Shown here: piece by piece, positions 36,610 to 45,005 of the stretch | Layout: every line of letters starts with the position of its first letter | Position numbering within the stretch: the stretch's first letter is position 1 | Assembly: GCF_002215035.1 (NCBI RefSeq) | Contig: NZ_NKFP01000006.1 | Coordinates: 2,881,080-2,945,079, forward strand | Direction: 5' to 3' | DNA from: Leptolyngbya ohadii IS1 | GTDB taxonomy: Bacteria > Cyanobacteriota > Cyanobacteriia > Elainellales > Elainellaceae | Length of the DNA: 64,000 nucleotides | The notes under the pieces: generated by a model | What the model was told of the DNA's origin: nothing | Seen by the model: only the letters and a program-made list of their open reading frames with translations | The model's database searches: none | Translations under genes and position numbers: made by a program

Positions 36610-36987
36610 TTAGAGAGAGACTGATTTAACGGCGCGAATCAGCTGTTCGCGGGTGAAGGGTTTAGTGATGTAGGCATCTGCCCCTTGCTTCATGCCCCAC
36701 AGCCGATCGATTTCCTGATCTTTGGAGCTGCAAATGACGATCGGAACACGCTCGGTAGCGGGATGTTTTCGCAGAGTACGACAGAGTTCAAACCCACTCA
36801 TTCCGGGCATAACAACGTCCGTCACAATTACGTCGGGCATTAGCTCGATCGCTTTGTCAAGGGCTTCTTTTGCTGTGCCTGCGCTAATGACAGAGTAGCC
36901 ACTTTCACGCAGATAGTGGCTCATCAATTCCATCTCGGAGTGGGTATCTTCAACGATGAGAACCGTTCCCATAATCGTTTTGTTCAT
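36610..36987 (-). CDS. pixH: PixH-like CheY-type response regulator
   Basis: The 125-residue stand-alone receiver domain has acidic residues E13/D14, phosphorylated D57 (VIVTDVVMPGMSGFE), the switch Ser in VICSSKD and the Lys of AYITKPF. It resembles PilH/PixH/TaxY, which modulate type IV pilus motors after phosphorylation by the CheA kinase. An alternative start is the ATG at 36972 (MGTVLIVED), which fits the family start slightly better. Confidence -1.
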   Translation of the reverse strand: MNKTIMGTVLIVEDTHSEMELMSHYLRESGYSVISAGTAKEALDKAIELMPDVIVTDVVMPGMSGFELCRTLRKHPATERVPIVICSSKDQEIDRLWGMKQGADAYITKPFTREQLIRAVKSVSL

Positions 36988-37183
36988 GCGTTCTCGAAAA
37001 TTTATTTACGCGATTACAGCAATGTTGACGATAGTTTGGACGATTGCTTCTTCTAAGCAAACATTTTTAGATTGATGTTGTAGATCGGTGATTTGGGTTG
37101 ATGAGTCAGCTCATTTTTACGCTGGATTGAGTTTTGTTTCTGTGATCTGACTCCGTTTCTCAGCGAATTACTTTGATATGGCT

Positions 37184-37291
37184 TATCTCCTTCATGTCAC
37201 CTATCTCCTTCACATCCCGTATCTCTTTGGCGTCCCGCATCCCTTTGGCATCAAACATTTCTTTGACACCAGACATCTCTTTGGCATCACT
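37184..37291. repeat. Degenerate tandem repeat, six units of 18 bases
   Basis: Six units like TATCTCTTTGGCATCCCG follow one another with 60-85 percent identity by eye. They fill the 3' flank of pixG and overlap its last codons. On the plus strand they would read as a repeating hexapeptide, but no start or codon character supports translation. The remainder of the 36988-37183 gap shows nothing. Confidence -1.
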
Positions 37292-38399
37292 TAAGATGCT
37301 TAAAGACCATCTTCATCAGATCCGACTGGGTGAAGGGCTTGGTCAAGTAACCGGAGGCACCCACCAGCCGCGCCTTTGCCCGATCGATAAATCCGGTATT
37401 ACCTGTCACCATCACGATCGGCGTGCTTCTAAACACAGGATGCTTCCGCAGCAAGGAACACAGCTCATAGCCATCCAGGCTAGGCATGGTGACATCCAGC
37501 AAAATCAAGTCTGGTTTGCTGCGGATAATCTGCATCAGTGCCCGCACCGGATCGCTGATCAACACTACAGAAAACATTTTGTCGTCCAGGAACGAATTAA
37601 TTGCCTGAAGCACGGTTGGGCTGTCGTCGATGCAGGCGATCGTGTAGGTTGTTTTAGCGGTTTCGGGTCGTGGGGGGCTAGCTCCGTTCCGCTGCGGGGG
37701 GAGTCCGTTGGGGGCAATCTTTTGGTTAAAGAGCGAATTGCCGTTGCGGTTCAGCGGCTCTGTTGTAATAGTCTCAGGGCGGGCAGCAGGAGGCTTAGTC
37801 TCGACTGGATTCGCCTGAGGCGGCTTCGCGGGTTCACTGAGGCGATTTTCGGGCGGGCGTTCAGCGGTTCGCTGTTTTTGCTGCTGGGCGGCTTCTACGA
37901 TCGCCTTGAGATCGAGCTGACAAAACTGCGGCAGTTGAATCGGCAATTGCTCTGGCTCAATTAGCTCATAGCTGCCTGTCTGGATTGAGAGCAGGGAATC
38001 AACGACTTCCTGTGCCAATCCCCGAATCAGGTCTTCAGCTTGATCGGGCATCAAAAACCGCTGCTCGACCAGCCAGACGATCGCCTGGTAGTCGGAAATG
38101 ACTTTTTCATCCTGATCTCTGACCGATTCAAACAGCAGGCGCACCTGCACCCGAACGGCACTGACCAAACTGGGAACCCGAAGGCTCAAACGACGCAGGT
38201 GGCGATCGAGACGGGCAAAGGGTTCATCCGAGCTGGAAGCGTAAAACAGTTTGCCCTGCTCTAAGTAGAGTGACCAGATGGTGGATTGGCTCACAACCTG
38301 CAAACAACCGCTTGCCTGACGGCTAATCATTTGAGCAAGGAGGCTGAGGGGATGGAGCGTTTGGGGCGATCGATAGGTTCCCATACGGATGGTCTGCAT
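37287..38399 (-). CDS. pixG: PixG/PatA-like response regulator with N-terminal DUF4388 (PATAN) domain
   Basis: The 370-residue protein starts with a PATAN/DUF4388 region (HPLSLLAQMISRQASGCLQV ... LYLEQGKLFYASSSDEPFARLDRHLRRL). A Pro/Asn-rich linker of about 80 residues follows, and then a C-terminal receiver domain (IACIDDSPTVLQAINSFLDD, Asp in LILLDVTMPSLDGYE near 301, Lys in YLTKPFTQSDL). PatA-family regulators act on type IV pilus polarity. It is the first gene of the phototaxis operon, as in Synechocystis. Confidence -1.
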   Translation of the reverse strand: MQTIRMGTYRSPQTLHPLSLLAQMISRQASGCLQVVSQSTIWSLYLEQGKLFYASSSDEPFARLDRHLRRLSLRVPSLVSAVRVQVRLLFESVRDQDEKVISDYQAIVWLVEQRFLMPDQAEDLIRGLAQEVVDSLLSIQTGSYELIEPEQLPIQLPQFCQLDLKAIVEAAQQQKQRTAERPPENRLSEPAKPPQANPVETKPPAARPETITTEPLNRNGNSLFNQKIAPNGLPPQRNGASPPRPETAKTTYTIACIDDSPTVLQAINSFLDDKMFSVVLISDPVRALMQIIRSKPDLILLDVTMPSLDGYELCSLLRKHPVFRSTPIVMVTGNTGFIDRAKARLVGASGYLTKPFTQSDLMKMVFKHLK

Positions 38400-39710
38400 T
38401 GAATACTCCGTTCGTCAAAGGGGGGCAGAAATCACGGGACTGCTGGAGAAACGCCGACGATAAGTAGATCCGATGAACGGCAATTCCAAACAGTGTGTGT
38501 GATAGGGATGCACGCCGCTGCGAAGGCGGAAGAAGTGACAAGTTTCCGGATTGGTGAGTGACTGAAAATCCCTGATTTGTGAAGCAGTCCTGAGGAACAG
38601 GAGCTACAGCATGGCGCTGAAAAATGGTGACTGACAGAGCAGTGGTAGAATGCGGTGGACTTCGACGAATCGATAGTCAGTGGTAGACAGTCAGTGGTAG
38701 ATAGTCAGTAGTAGACAGTCAGTGGTAGATAGTCAGTAGTAGACAGTCAGCGGTAGACAGTCAGTGGTAGTCGCTTCCCTGTACAGTCGATGGCTGGATT
38801 AATACTGGATTGATGCTAAATTGATCTATCCAATCTGCCTGCCAATCAAAAGACTAAATCGTTTCGCGTAAACCTTTTGTGTAACCTTCTACGCGATCGC
38901 TTTGCGTGATCTTTGTGTGTGATCTTCGTGCGTGATCTTTTGCATGATCTCTGTATGCGCTCTTTTGCATGATCTCAATACGCGATCGGTTTGAGAGCGC
39001 TTTGAGGAATTGCTGTACGTAATCGGCTGGTATGATCTATACGCCTGATTTTAACCTGAAGTCAGAGCCGATATGCAAACCTCTCTATTACTTTTAAGCG
39101 TATCAGTTTTCAATTGTAATCGTTATTGACGGTTGATAAAGAAAAGAGGCAAAAAGATAAAGAAGGCATAAGATTGTAGGGAAGGAACCGAATCACCGTA
39201 GGCGCTTCAACGATCCGCCTCGTTTCCATAATCCATCTGATATTAATTCTAATAAAATCATGATGGCTGTTTTCTATCAATTCAATGAATCCTGACTTTA
39301 TGAAATCTCTATAAAGTAAAAATGAGTTAAGTATTAAGCTGATGATTCGTTACGAGGCATTCAAAAATATTCCCAAAAACATTCCGGATCGATGAAAATT
39401 TGATTGAATAACTAAAGCCGATCGAATAATTGCGAATGCGTTAACGATCATGGAAGTTCCAATTTTGTCATAATATACGCCGGAATGCCCTCATTCTCCA
39501 ATCCTTTCTCCCAATGCTGCAAGAAGGAGAGCCGGAAGAAGGAGAGCCGGAGCCATACAAAGCCTTTGTAATTCAAATAAAATTCCTGCGTCTCAAAGCC
39601 CCTCTCTCACTTCAAAAAACAAATCAACAAATAAAGCGGTGAATTGAGAATGAATGAAAACGGGAGCAAACTGCTCCCCCGAAAAACTTTCTGATTTTCT
39701 GCCGGACTCT
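38400..39710. other. Intergenic region upstream of the pix operon
   Basis: These 1.3 kb separate bcsA (stop at 39711) from pixG and should contain the pix operon promoter. They hold two repetitive tracts (38676-38770, and a looser one of GTGATCTTTGTG-like units at 38890-39000), followed by AT-rich sequence at 39090-39480. No supported gene was seen. Confidence -1.
38676..38770. repeat. Tandem repeat, nearly seven units of 14 bases
   Basis: GTCAGTGGTAGACA repeated 6.8 times with substitutions at two or three positions, about 280 bases upstream of pixG. There are no spacers, so it is not a CRISPR. It could be a variable tract affecting operon expression, but no evidence shows that. Confidence -1.
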
Positions 39711-42344
39711 CTAACCCAAAAGCCGCAAAACCTTGCGGATTTTTTCCCGCTGCTGGCGATCGAGCGATTCCGGAAAAGTGAGTTCCATAATGATGCGCTG
39801 CGTGGGAACGGTAACGACCTGGGTGCCTTCGGGTCCGCTTTCGGCATCCGGCAGCAGGGTGGGCAATATCTCAAGACTCTGCACCTGGGCCAGCAGACTT
39901 TGGGGCAGCGGATCGTAGCCTTCGCGACTGAGCATGAGCGAGAGGATGGGCTGAGATGATTCCAGGGTTGCCAGGTTGGGGATGGTGCGATCGACAAATT
40001 CAATTCGCAGATCGCGAGTCCCGATTTCAGTGACTCTTGCCGTGTAAATTTCATCCTCCCAGCCTTCCCAGAACACCTGTGCCCAGCCGCGCACCTGTTT
40101 TCGCACTTTGACGCCCACTTCCGGCTTGAGTTCACGGAATGCTCGTTTGAGGCTGGTGGCAATAAAGCGCAGGGATTCGATCGGCTTGTCGATTTGCGAT
40201 CGACGCTGCGAGTACCATTCCCGCACGTCGGCGTAGAGAACCAGCGTTAAATCGTCTTTTTGTTCCTGGGTGAGATTAACAAAATCAATAGACAGCGAGG
40301 TTTCCAGGCTTTCTGTGGCAAGACCGCGCACAATTCGGGCGTCCAGCAGTGCCCTTGCCCCATAATCGCCGACCAGTTCCACTCGCACTTCGTCTGGCAC
40401 GTTGGGCCACTCTTCCAGCAAAATTTGGGCACCCGTTTCGCTGACGTTGGTGGTGTTGCCAATCCACTGTCGTCCGTCGTTGTGGATAATGGCAAGCAGG
40501 CGGCGGGGTAAGCGGTGGGCGCGGCGTAACTGAGGCTGTTCAAAGGCAGCGAGGCAGGCAGCCAGCACCAGCAGCAGGTTAAACAAACACCAGAGCGCAT
40601 TAATCAGCACCGCCTGGGTTTCCTGGGGACTGATGATCAGCCAGAAGGGAATTGCCAGGAGCGACGCCGCCGTAATGGTTCCCAGCAGCACCAGATAGCG
40701 GATCGAGTCCAGGTCGAAACTGCGTTCGTTTACGGTGAGTCCCTTGCTGGTGACGTTAAAGCTGCCCAGTTTGGGATTCACGAGCGCCAGCATCGTCACA
40801 ATTCCCGCCTGGAAGGACATGGCAAACTCGTAGATCTCATTCCAGAAGGAGAAGCGGACGTGCTTGTAGGGAATGTGGTTGGTCTGCATCGACAGGATAA
40901 TGTGGGGCAGTGCATAGACGAGGGTTTCCACGCCCAATCCCTTCACCGAGTTGATGCCAAACAGCAAAAAGAAGGTGGGGGCGATCGCATACATCACCCT
41001 GGGAAAGCCAAAGAAGAAGTGCATGGTGGCACTGAAGTAGCAAAGCCGCTGCGACATTCTCAGCTTTAGCTTGCGGTTAAACAAAGGGTTTTCCAGACGC
41101 AAAATCTGCGCCATTCCCCTTGCCCAGCGCACCTGCTGTCCCACAAAGGAAGAGAAAGTTTCGGGAGCCAGTCCCGCCACCATAATTTTGTCGTAGTAAA
41201 CGCTTTTGTAGCCGATCGAATGCAGTCGCAGGGAAGTGTGGCAGTCTTCCGTCACCGTTTCCGTAGCAATGCCGCCGACTTCCAGGATAGCTTCCCGCCG
41301 AATCACGGCTGCCGAGCCGCAGAAGAAAGCCGCGTTCCAGAAATCGTTGCCCTTTTGAAGCACCTTGTAAAATAGCTCGTTGCCTACCGGAATCTGACCG
41401 TTCGTGTAGAGATTGCGCTCAAACGGATCGGGGTTGTAGAACCAGTGAGGTGTCTGCACCAGGGCAACTTTGGGGTCGAAAAAGAAGCCGACTGTCTTTT
41501 GCAGAAAGCCGCGAATTGGGATGTGGTCGCAGTCCAGAATCATGACCAGGTCGCCCTTGGTTTTGTGCAGCGCAGTGTTAATGTTTCCGGCTTTGGCGTG
41601 GTCGTTGTTGTCGCGGGTGAGCATGGTGCAGCCCAGCTCTTCGCACATTTCCCAGAGTTTTGCCCGTCGCTGCTTGTATTTCTCGGCTCGCCCATCGTCC
41701 AGCACGTACACTCGCTTTTTATCCGCCGGATAGTCGATCGCCATTGCTGCCAGGGTCGTCTTCCGCACAATGTCCACATCCTCGTTGTAGGTGGGAATGT
41801 AGATATCGACGGTAAACCAGTCCTCCTGCGGGTACAGCGATAGATCCACGGGCTTGCGCTCGCGAATTTTCAGCGTTTGGAAGTACGCCAGAAACAGGGT
41901 GAGAATGCCGTATAGCTCGGCGGCAAACAGCAGCAGCGAAAAAAACGCATCCACCCAGGTATCAAAATTTAGCGTATAGCTGACCCGGTAGTAGAGATAT
42001 CGCAGTGTCGTTAAAATGCTCAGCAGCATCAGCAGCAGATGCAGGGCATCGTCAGATTTGCTTTGCGGACGTTCTGCCAGATGCAGAAACCAGCGTCCTA
42101 CCCCCACCACACAGGCTCCCAGCAATGCCTGCTGCCAGATATTGGGACGAACGGTAATAAACGGCGCGAAGAACATCACCAGACAGACCAGCAGCAGCAC
42201 CAACTGCGATCGTCCCAACCACTGGAGAACGGAATTTACGGAATCGGGAAGGCGATCGATTAGCAGATCGGCGAACTGGTTATTGAGCTGCTCCAGCCGC
42301 TTTTGAGTCGGGCGAAATGCTTTTCTGGATAGAGGTTTTGTCAT
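39711..42344 (-). CDS. bcsA: Cellulose synthase catalytic subunit BcsA
   Basis: The 877-residue GT2 membrane enzyme polymerises UDP-glucose and moves the glucan across the inner membrane. Catalytic motifs are YVLDDGR, LDCDHIP (DxD), VTEDCHTSLRLH (TED) and QQVRWARG (QxxRW). Membrane helices lie before and after the GT domain. A C-terminal PilZ domain is visible (RRAHRLPRRLL and NVSETGAQILLEEW), so c-di-GMP should activate it. The ATG at 42344 is preferred over a GTG at 42353; AAAGAG lies about nine bases before it, and the start is 12 bases after the bcsB stop, showing tight coupling. HWFYNPDPFERN and the FFCGSAAV element are standard. The call is certain at family level. Confidence -1.
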   Translation of the reverse strand: MTKPLSRKAFRPTQKRLEQLNNQFADLLIDRLPDSVNSVLQWLGRSQLVLLLVCLVMFFAPFITVRPNIWQQALLGACVVGVGRWFLHLAERPQSKSDDALHLLLMLLSILTTLRYLYYRVSYTLNFDTWVDAFFSLLLFAAELYGILTLFLAYFQTLKIRERKPVDLSLYPQEDWFTVDIYIPTYNEDVDIVRKTTLAAMAIDYPADKKRVYVLDDGRAEKYKQRRAKLWEMCEELGCTMLTRDNNDHAKAGNINTALHKTKGDLVMILDCDHIPIRGFLQKTVGFFFDPKVALVQTPHWFYNPDPFERNLYTNGQIPVGNELFYKVLQKGNDFWNAAFFCGSAAVIRREAILEVGGIATETVTEDCHTSLRLHSIGYKSVYYDKIMVAGLAPETFSSFVGQQVRWARGMAQILRLENPLFNRKLKLRMSQRLCYFSATMHFFFGFPRVMYAIAPTFFLLFGINSVKGLGVETLVYALPHIILSMQTNHIPYKHVRFSFWNEIYEFAMSFQAGIVTMLALVNPKLGSFNVTSKGLTVNERSFDLDSIRYLVLLGTITAASLLAIPFWLIISPQETQAVLINALWCLFNLLLVLAACLAAFEQPQLRRAHRLPRRLLAIIHNDGRQWIGNTTNVSETGAQILLEEWPNVPDEVRVELVGDYGARALLDARIVRGLATESLETSLSIDFVNLTQEQKDDLTLVLYADVREWYSQRRSQIDKPIESLRFIATSLKRAFRELKPEVGVKVRKQVRGWAQVFWEGWEDEIYTARVTEIGTRDLRIEFVDRTIPNLATLESSQPILSLMLSREGYDPLPQSLLAQVQSLEILPTLLPDAESGPEGTQVVTVPTQRIIMELTFPESLDRQQREKIRKVLRLLG

Positions 42345-42356
42345 GCGAATCACTCT

Positions 42357-44840
42357 TTAGCGTTCCTGTCCGATTACTTTTTTGAGATAAACCTGCATGA
42401 CGGCATACAAAATTAGCGTTGCTGCGATAAATCCAGGAGCCAGCACATACCAGTTGCCCTGGAACACGCGCAGCCATTCCTGCCAGCCGCTCTCGGTGAT
42501 AATCTGGCGCTGGGGAGACTGCCGCAAAAACTCCAGACGATAATCCCCCGGATCGTAGGGCGAAGGATTTTCCCGATTCGTGCCGACCAGAACCGTATCA
42601 CCCTCAAGCTGACTGAACAGGAAATCCCGCTGCATTACGTATCGCACCTGCTCCAGTCCTTTGTCTGTCTGTCCGGTCAAAGCGACGATCACCCGCTCTG
42701 GATTCCAGGGAGAGAGAACCGATCGAATCACGCCTTCCCCATCGTCTGCTGCCTGAGCCTGACTGTCGCCCCACTGCCGGGTCATGGAACCTTGCAGCGC
42801 AAATCCCTGGGGTTCAAACACCTTAGGCAAGGGAAAGCGAGACTGTTTGCCGATCGCAACCAAATGACGATCGTTCTGAATTTCCTGTGGCAGTTTGTCT
42901 ACCCGGTAGACCTGTACCTGAATCGCATCAGCGCGAGTGAGCCGTCCCAGACGTTCGCTCAGCTCCAGCATCAGGTTGAGTTCGGTTTCGTTGGGTTCCT
43001 TGGGCAGGACGATCGCCAGATTCGATAAATCCTGCGGAGCCGCAAAGGGATAGCCGGACTGCATCAGCTTCAGATCCGGGAGGCGGGTCATCTGGTCTCG
43101 GCGCAGATCAAACGAGGTGTCGCTGTGGATTGTGCCCCAGAGCTGCTGATCGGTAACGCGGCTACAGGAGCGCCGTTCTCGCGGGTCAAGCCGGAAGTTT
43201 ACCCGAACTTTAGAGGTCGGTCTCACTGTCCCTTCGGGAATGTCGAGCTTGAGCGTTTGACGATTTTCTCCATCGATCGAGGTCAGGCGATCGCCGCCCA
43301 GAGGCACGCCATCAAGCTGAACTTCCACCTGGGAGGTGAGGGGATTCACCTGGGGACTGTAGCTGTACACCAGGGTCATCGTGCTGCCGTGGAGAATCTG
43401 CTCGTCCGGCAATGCCCGAAAATCAAATTCCAGCGCTGGAGCATGGGAGCCGCGCACCGTGACATCCTGGTAAGGCTGATTGTCAAACGTGCGAAGATCG
43501 CTCAGCTTAAACTGGTTTTGCGTGGGCAAATAACCTCCCCATTCCCGCAGGGGTGGAGCCGCGATCGGCTGGGTTTCATCAATCAGCATCAGGCTCCCCG
43601 TGGCAATTTCGCGATCGGGACGCTGGACCAATGCCTGCACTGCCTTTGCCACACCTGCTTCCCCGTTCCCCGTAGCAATGAGAACCGGAATCCGATCGTC
43701 CTCAGCGGTGGTCAGCATCAGAACTCCCACATCCGGCGGCAAAACTTTCCCCTGCTCGTCGCGCAGCTGGTTCCCTTGGAGCGCTAGCGGCAGGTCTAAA
43801 TCCGCGATAATCGGCTGACTTCCCGGCGTACCAATCACCATGAGCCGCTCATTTTCCCTGATCTGATCCAGAGACTTAATCGTGCGGCTATTCACTTCCC
43901 GGTATTGGGCAAACTGTCCGATCGCGCTTTGCAAACGGGCTGCTGGCGTGAGCCAGTCTTCATTGATGGTACTGGGTGCAAGGAAAGCAATCTGGGGTGC
44001 ATCCAGGCTCAGGACATCCAGGAACGGATAGGGAAAGCGGCTAAAATTCATTCCCACAGGCTGAGACTCTACGCCAAACACCAGCTTCGAGTCGGGCAGG
44101 ATTTCTGTCCACAGCGACGGATCGTAGGGATCTTGGGTACAGGTAGGCGAGTTATTTTGTAGCGCGGCGATCGTCACCTCGTTGTAGTCTTGCAGCAGAT
44201 CCACCGGCACGTTAAACACGCTGCTGATAATTTTGCCTTCGCGCTGATTCAGCGGTACACTGCCCACGCTGGTTCCGTTGACCAGTACATTTAGATTCGA
44301 TCGCGTGGCGTAAAGGGCAGGGGAGTGGCGATAGCGTAGCTCTAACTTCGCGGTCTTCGGTTTCCAGTCCTGGGGGCGAGTAAAGCGCAGCCTTGCCTCA
44401 CTGTAAATACTTTCTAACCGCATTCGATTCCCCACAAGCGGACTCCGGCTAAACTCCAGCACATATTCACTGAGCTTTGCGGGTGCCACAACCGGATCGG
44501 GAATGCTGGTGGGCAGAGCAAAGGCAGAGGATTTTGCCGATGATGCTGAATTGGAAGGGGAATTATTGGTTTGATTGACGGAAGTTTGATTGGATGTTGA
44601 ATTGGGGGATGAAGGCGACGGAGAACTGATTTCGGTTGCGGTTGCAGTCAAACCTAAAACACTCAAGGTCAAACTACAGCTAAACAGCCCGATATACAGG
44701 AGCGATCGTCTGAGAGATCGTTTCAACAACCCCTTGAGAGAGCCTTCTGGAGATGGTTGGAAAGGCGATCGATTTGAACTGGAAGATTCAGACTTGATGC
44801 AGTTGCCCTGGTGGGGTAGACGGTGACGGGAATCTCTCAT
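42357..44840 (-). CDS. bcsB: Cellulose synthase subunit BcsB
   Basis: The 827-residue periplasmic subunit is anchored by a C-terminal helix (WYVLAPGFIAATLILYAVMQVYLKKV). A hydrophobic segment near residues 45-65 is a signal anchor, followed by a Ser/Asn-rich tract. BcsB-like parts include LNVLVNGTSVGSVPLNQREG and EVTIAALQNNSPTCTQDPYDPSLWTEIL (jelly-roll carbohydrate-binding lobes). It holds the emerging glucan and is required for BcsA activity. It lies directly before bcsA on the same strand. Confidence -1.
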   Translation of the reverse strand: MRDSRHRLPHQGNCIKSESSSSNRSPFQPSPEGSLKGLLKRSLRRSLLYIGLFSCSLTLSVLGLTATATEISSPSPSSPNSTSNQTSVNQTNNSPSNSASSAKSSAFALPTSIPDPVVAPAKLSEYVLEFSRSPLVGNRMRLESIYSEARLRFTRPQDWKPKTAKLELRYRHSPALYATRSNLNVLVNGTSVGSVPLNQREGKIISSVFNVPVDLLQDYNEVTIAALQNNSPTCTQDPYDPSLWTEILPDSKLVFGVESQPVGMNFSRFPYPFLDVLSLDAPQIAFLAPSTINEDWLTPAARLQSAIGQFAQYREVNSRTIKSLDQIRENERLMVIGTPGSQPIIADLDLPLALQGNQLRDEQGKVLPPDVGVLMLTTAEDDRIPVLIATGNGEAGVAKAVQALVQRPDREIATGSLMLIDETQPIAAPPLREWGGYLPTQNQFKLSDLRTFDNQPYQDVTVRGSHAPALEFDFRALPDEQILHGSTMTLVYSYSPQVNPLTSQVEVQLDGVPLGGDRLTSIDGENRQTLKLDIPEGTVRPTSKVRVNFRLDPRERRSCSRVTDQQLWGTIHSDTSFDLRRDQMTRLPDLKLMQSGYPFAAPQDLSNLAIVLPKEPNETELNLMLELSERLGRLTRADAIQVQVYRVDKLPQEIQNDRHLVAIGKQSRFPLPKVFEPQGFALQGSMTRQWGDSQAQAADDGEGVIRSVLSPWNPERVIVALTGQTDKGLEQVRYVMQRDFLFSQLEGDTVLVGTNRENPSPYDPGDYRLEFLRQSPQRQIITESGWQEWLRVFQGNWYVLAPGFIAATLILYAVMQVYLKKVIGQER

Positions 44841-44879
44841 GGTGGAAAGTAGAGGAGTGGATGGGTAGATGGGTGGATA

Positions 44880-44945
44880 GGTGGATTGGGCAGGGGAGCA
44901 GGGAGCAGAGGGCAGGGGAGCAGGGAGCAGGGAGCAGGGGAGTTA
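44880..44945. repeat. Low-complexity GGGAGCA repeats between bcsC-like and bcsB
   Basis: Repeated GGGCAGGGGAGCAGGGAGCAG words occupy part of the 165-base gap. The same word recurs at the extreme right of the window (63935-63950). Nothing else was seen in the gap. Confidence -1.
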
Positions 44946-45005
44946 GGAGGGCGTAGGAAGGGTTATCGGAGCGTAACGCATGGTTCTAGTAACCGATGGT
45001 TTTAG

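Noticed and set aside
38676..38770. CRISPR-like array
   Set aside because: Units are contiguous 14-mers without spacers, and no cas genes are near.
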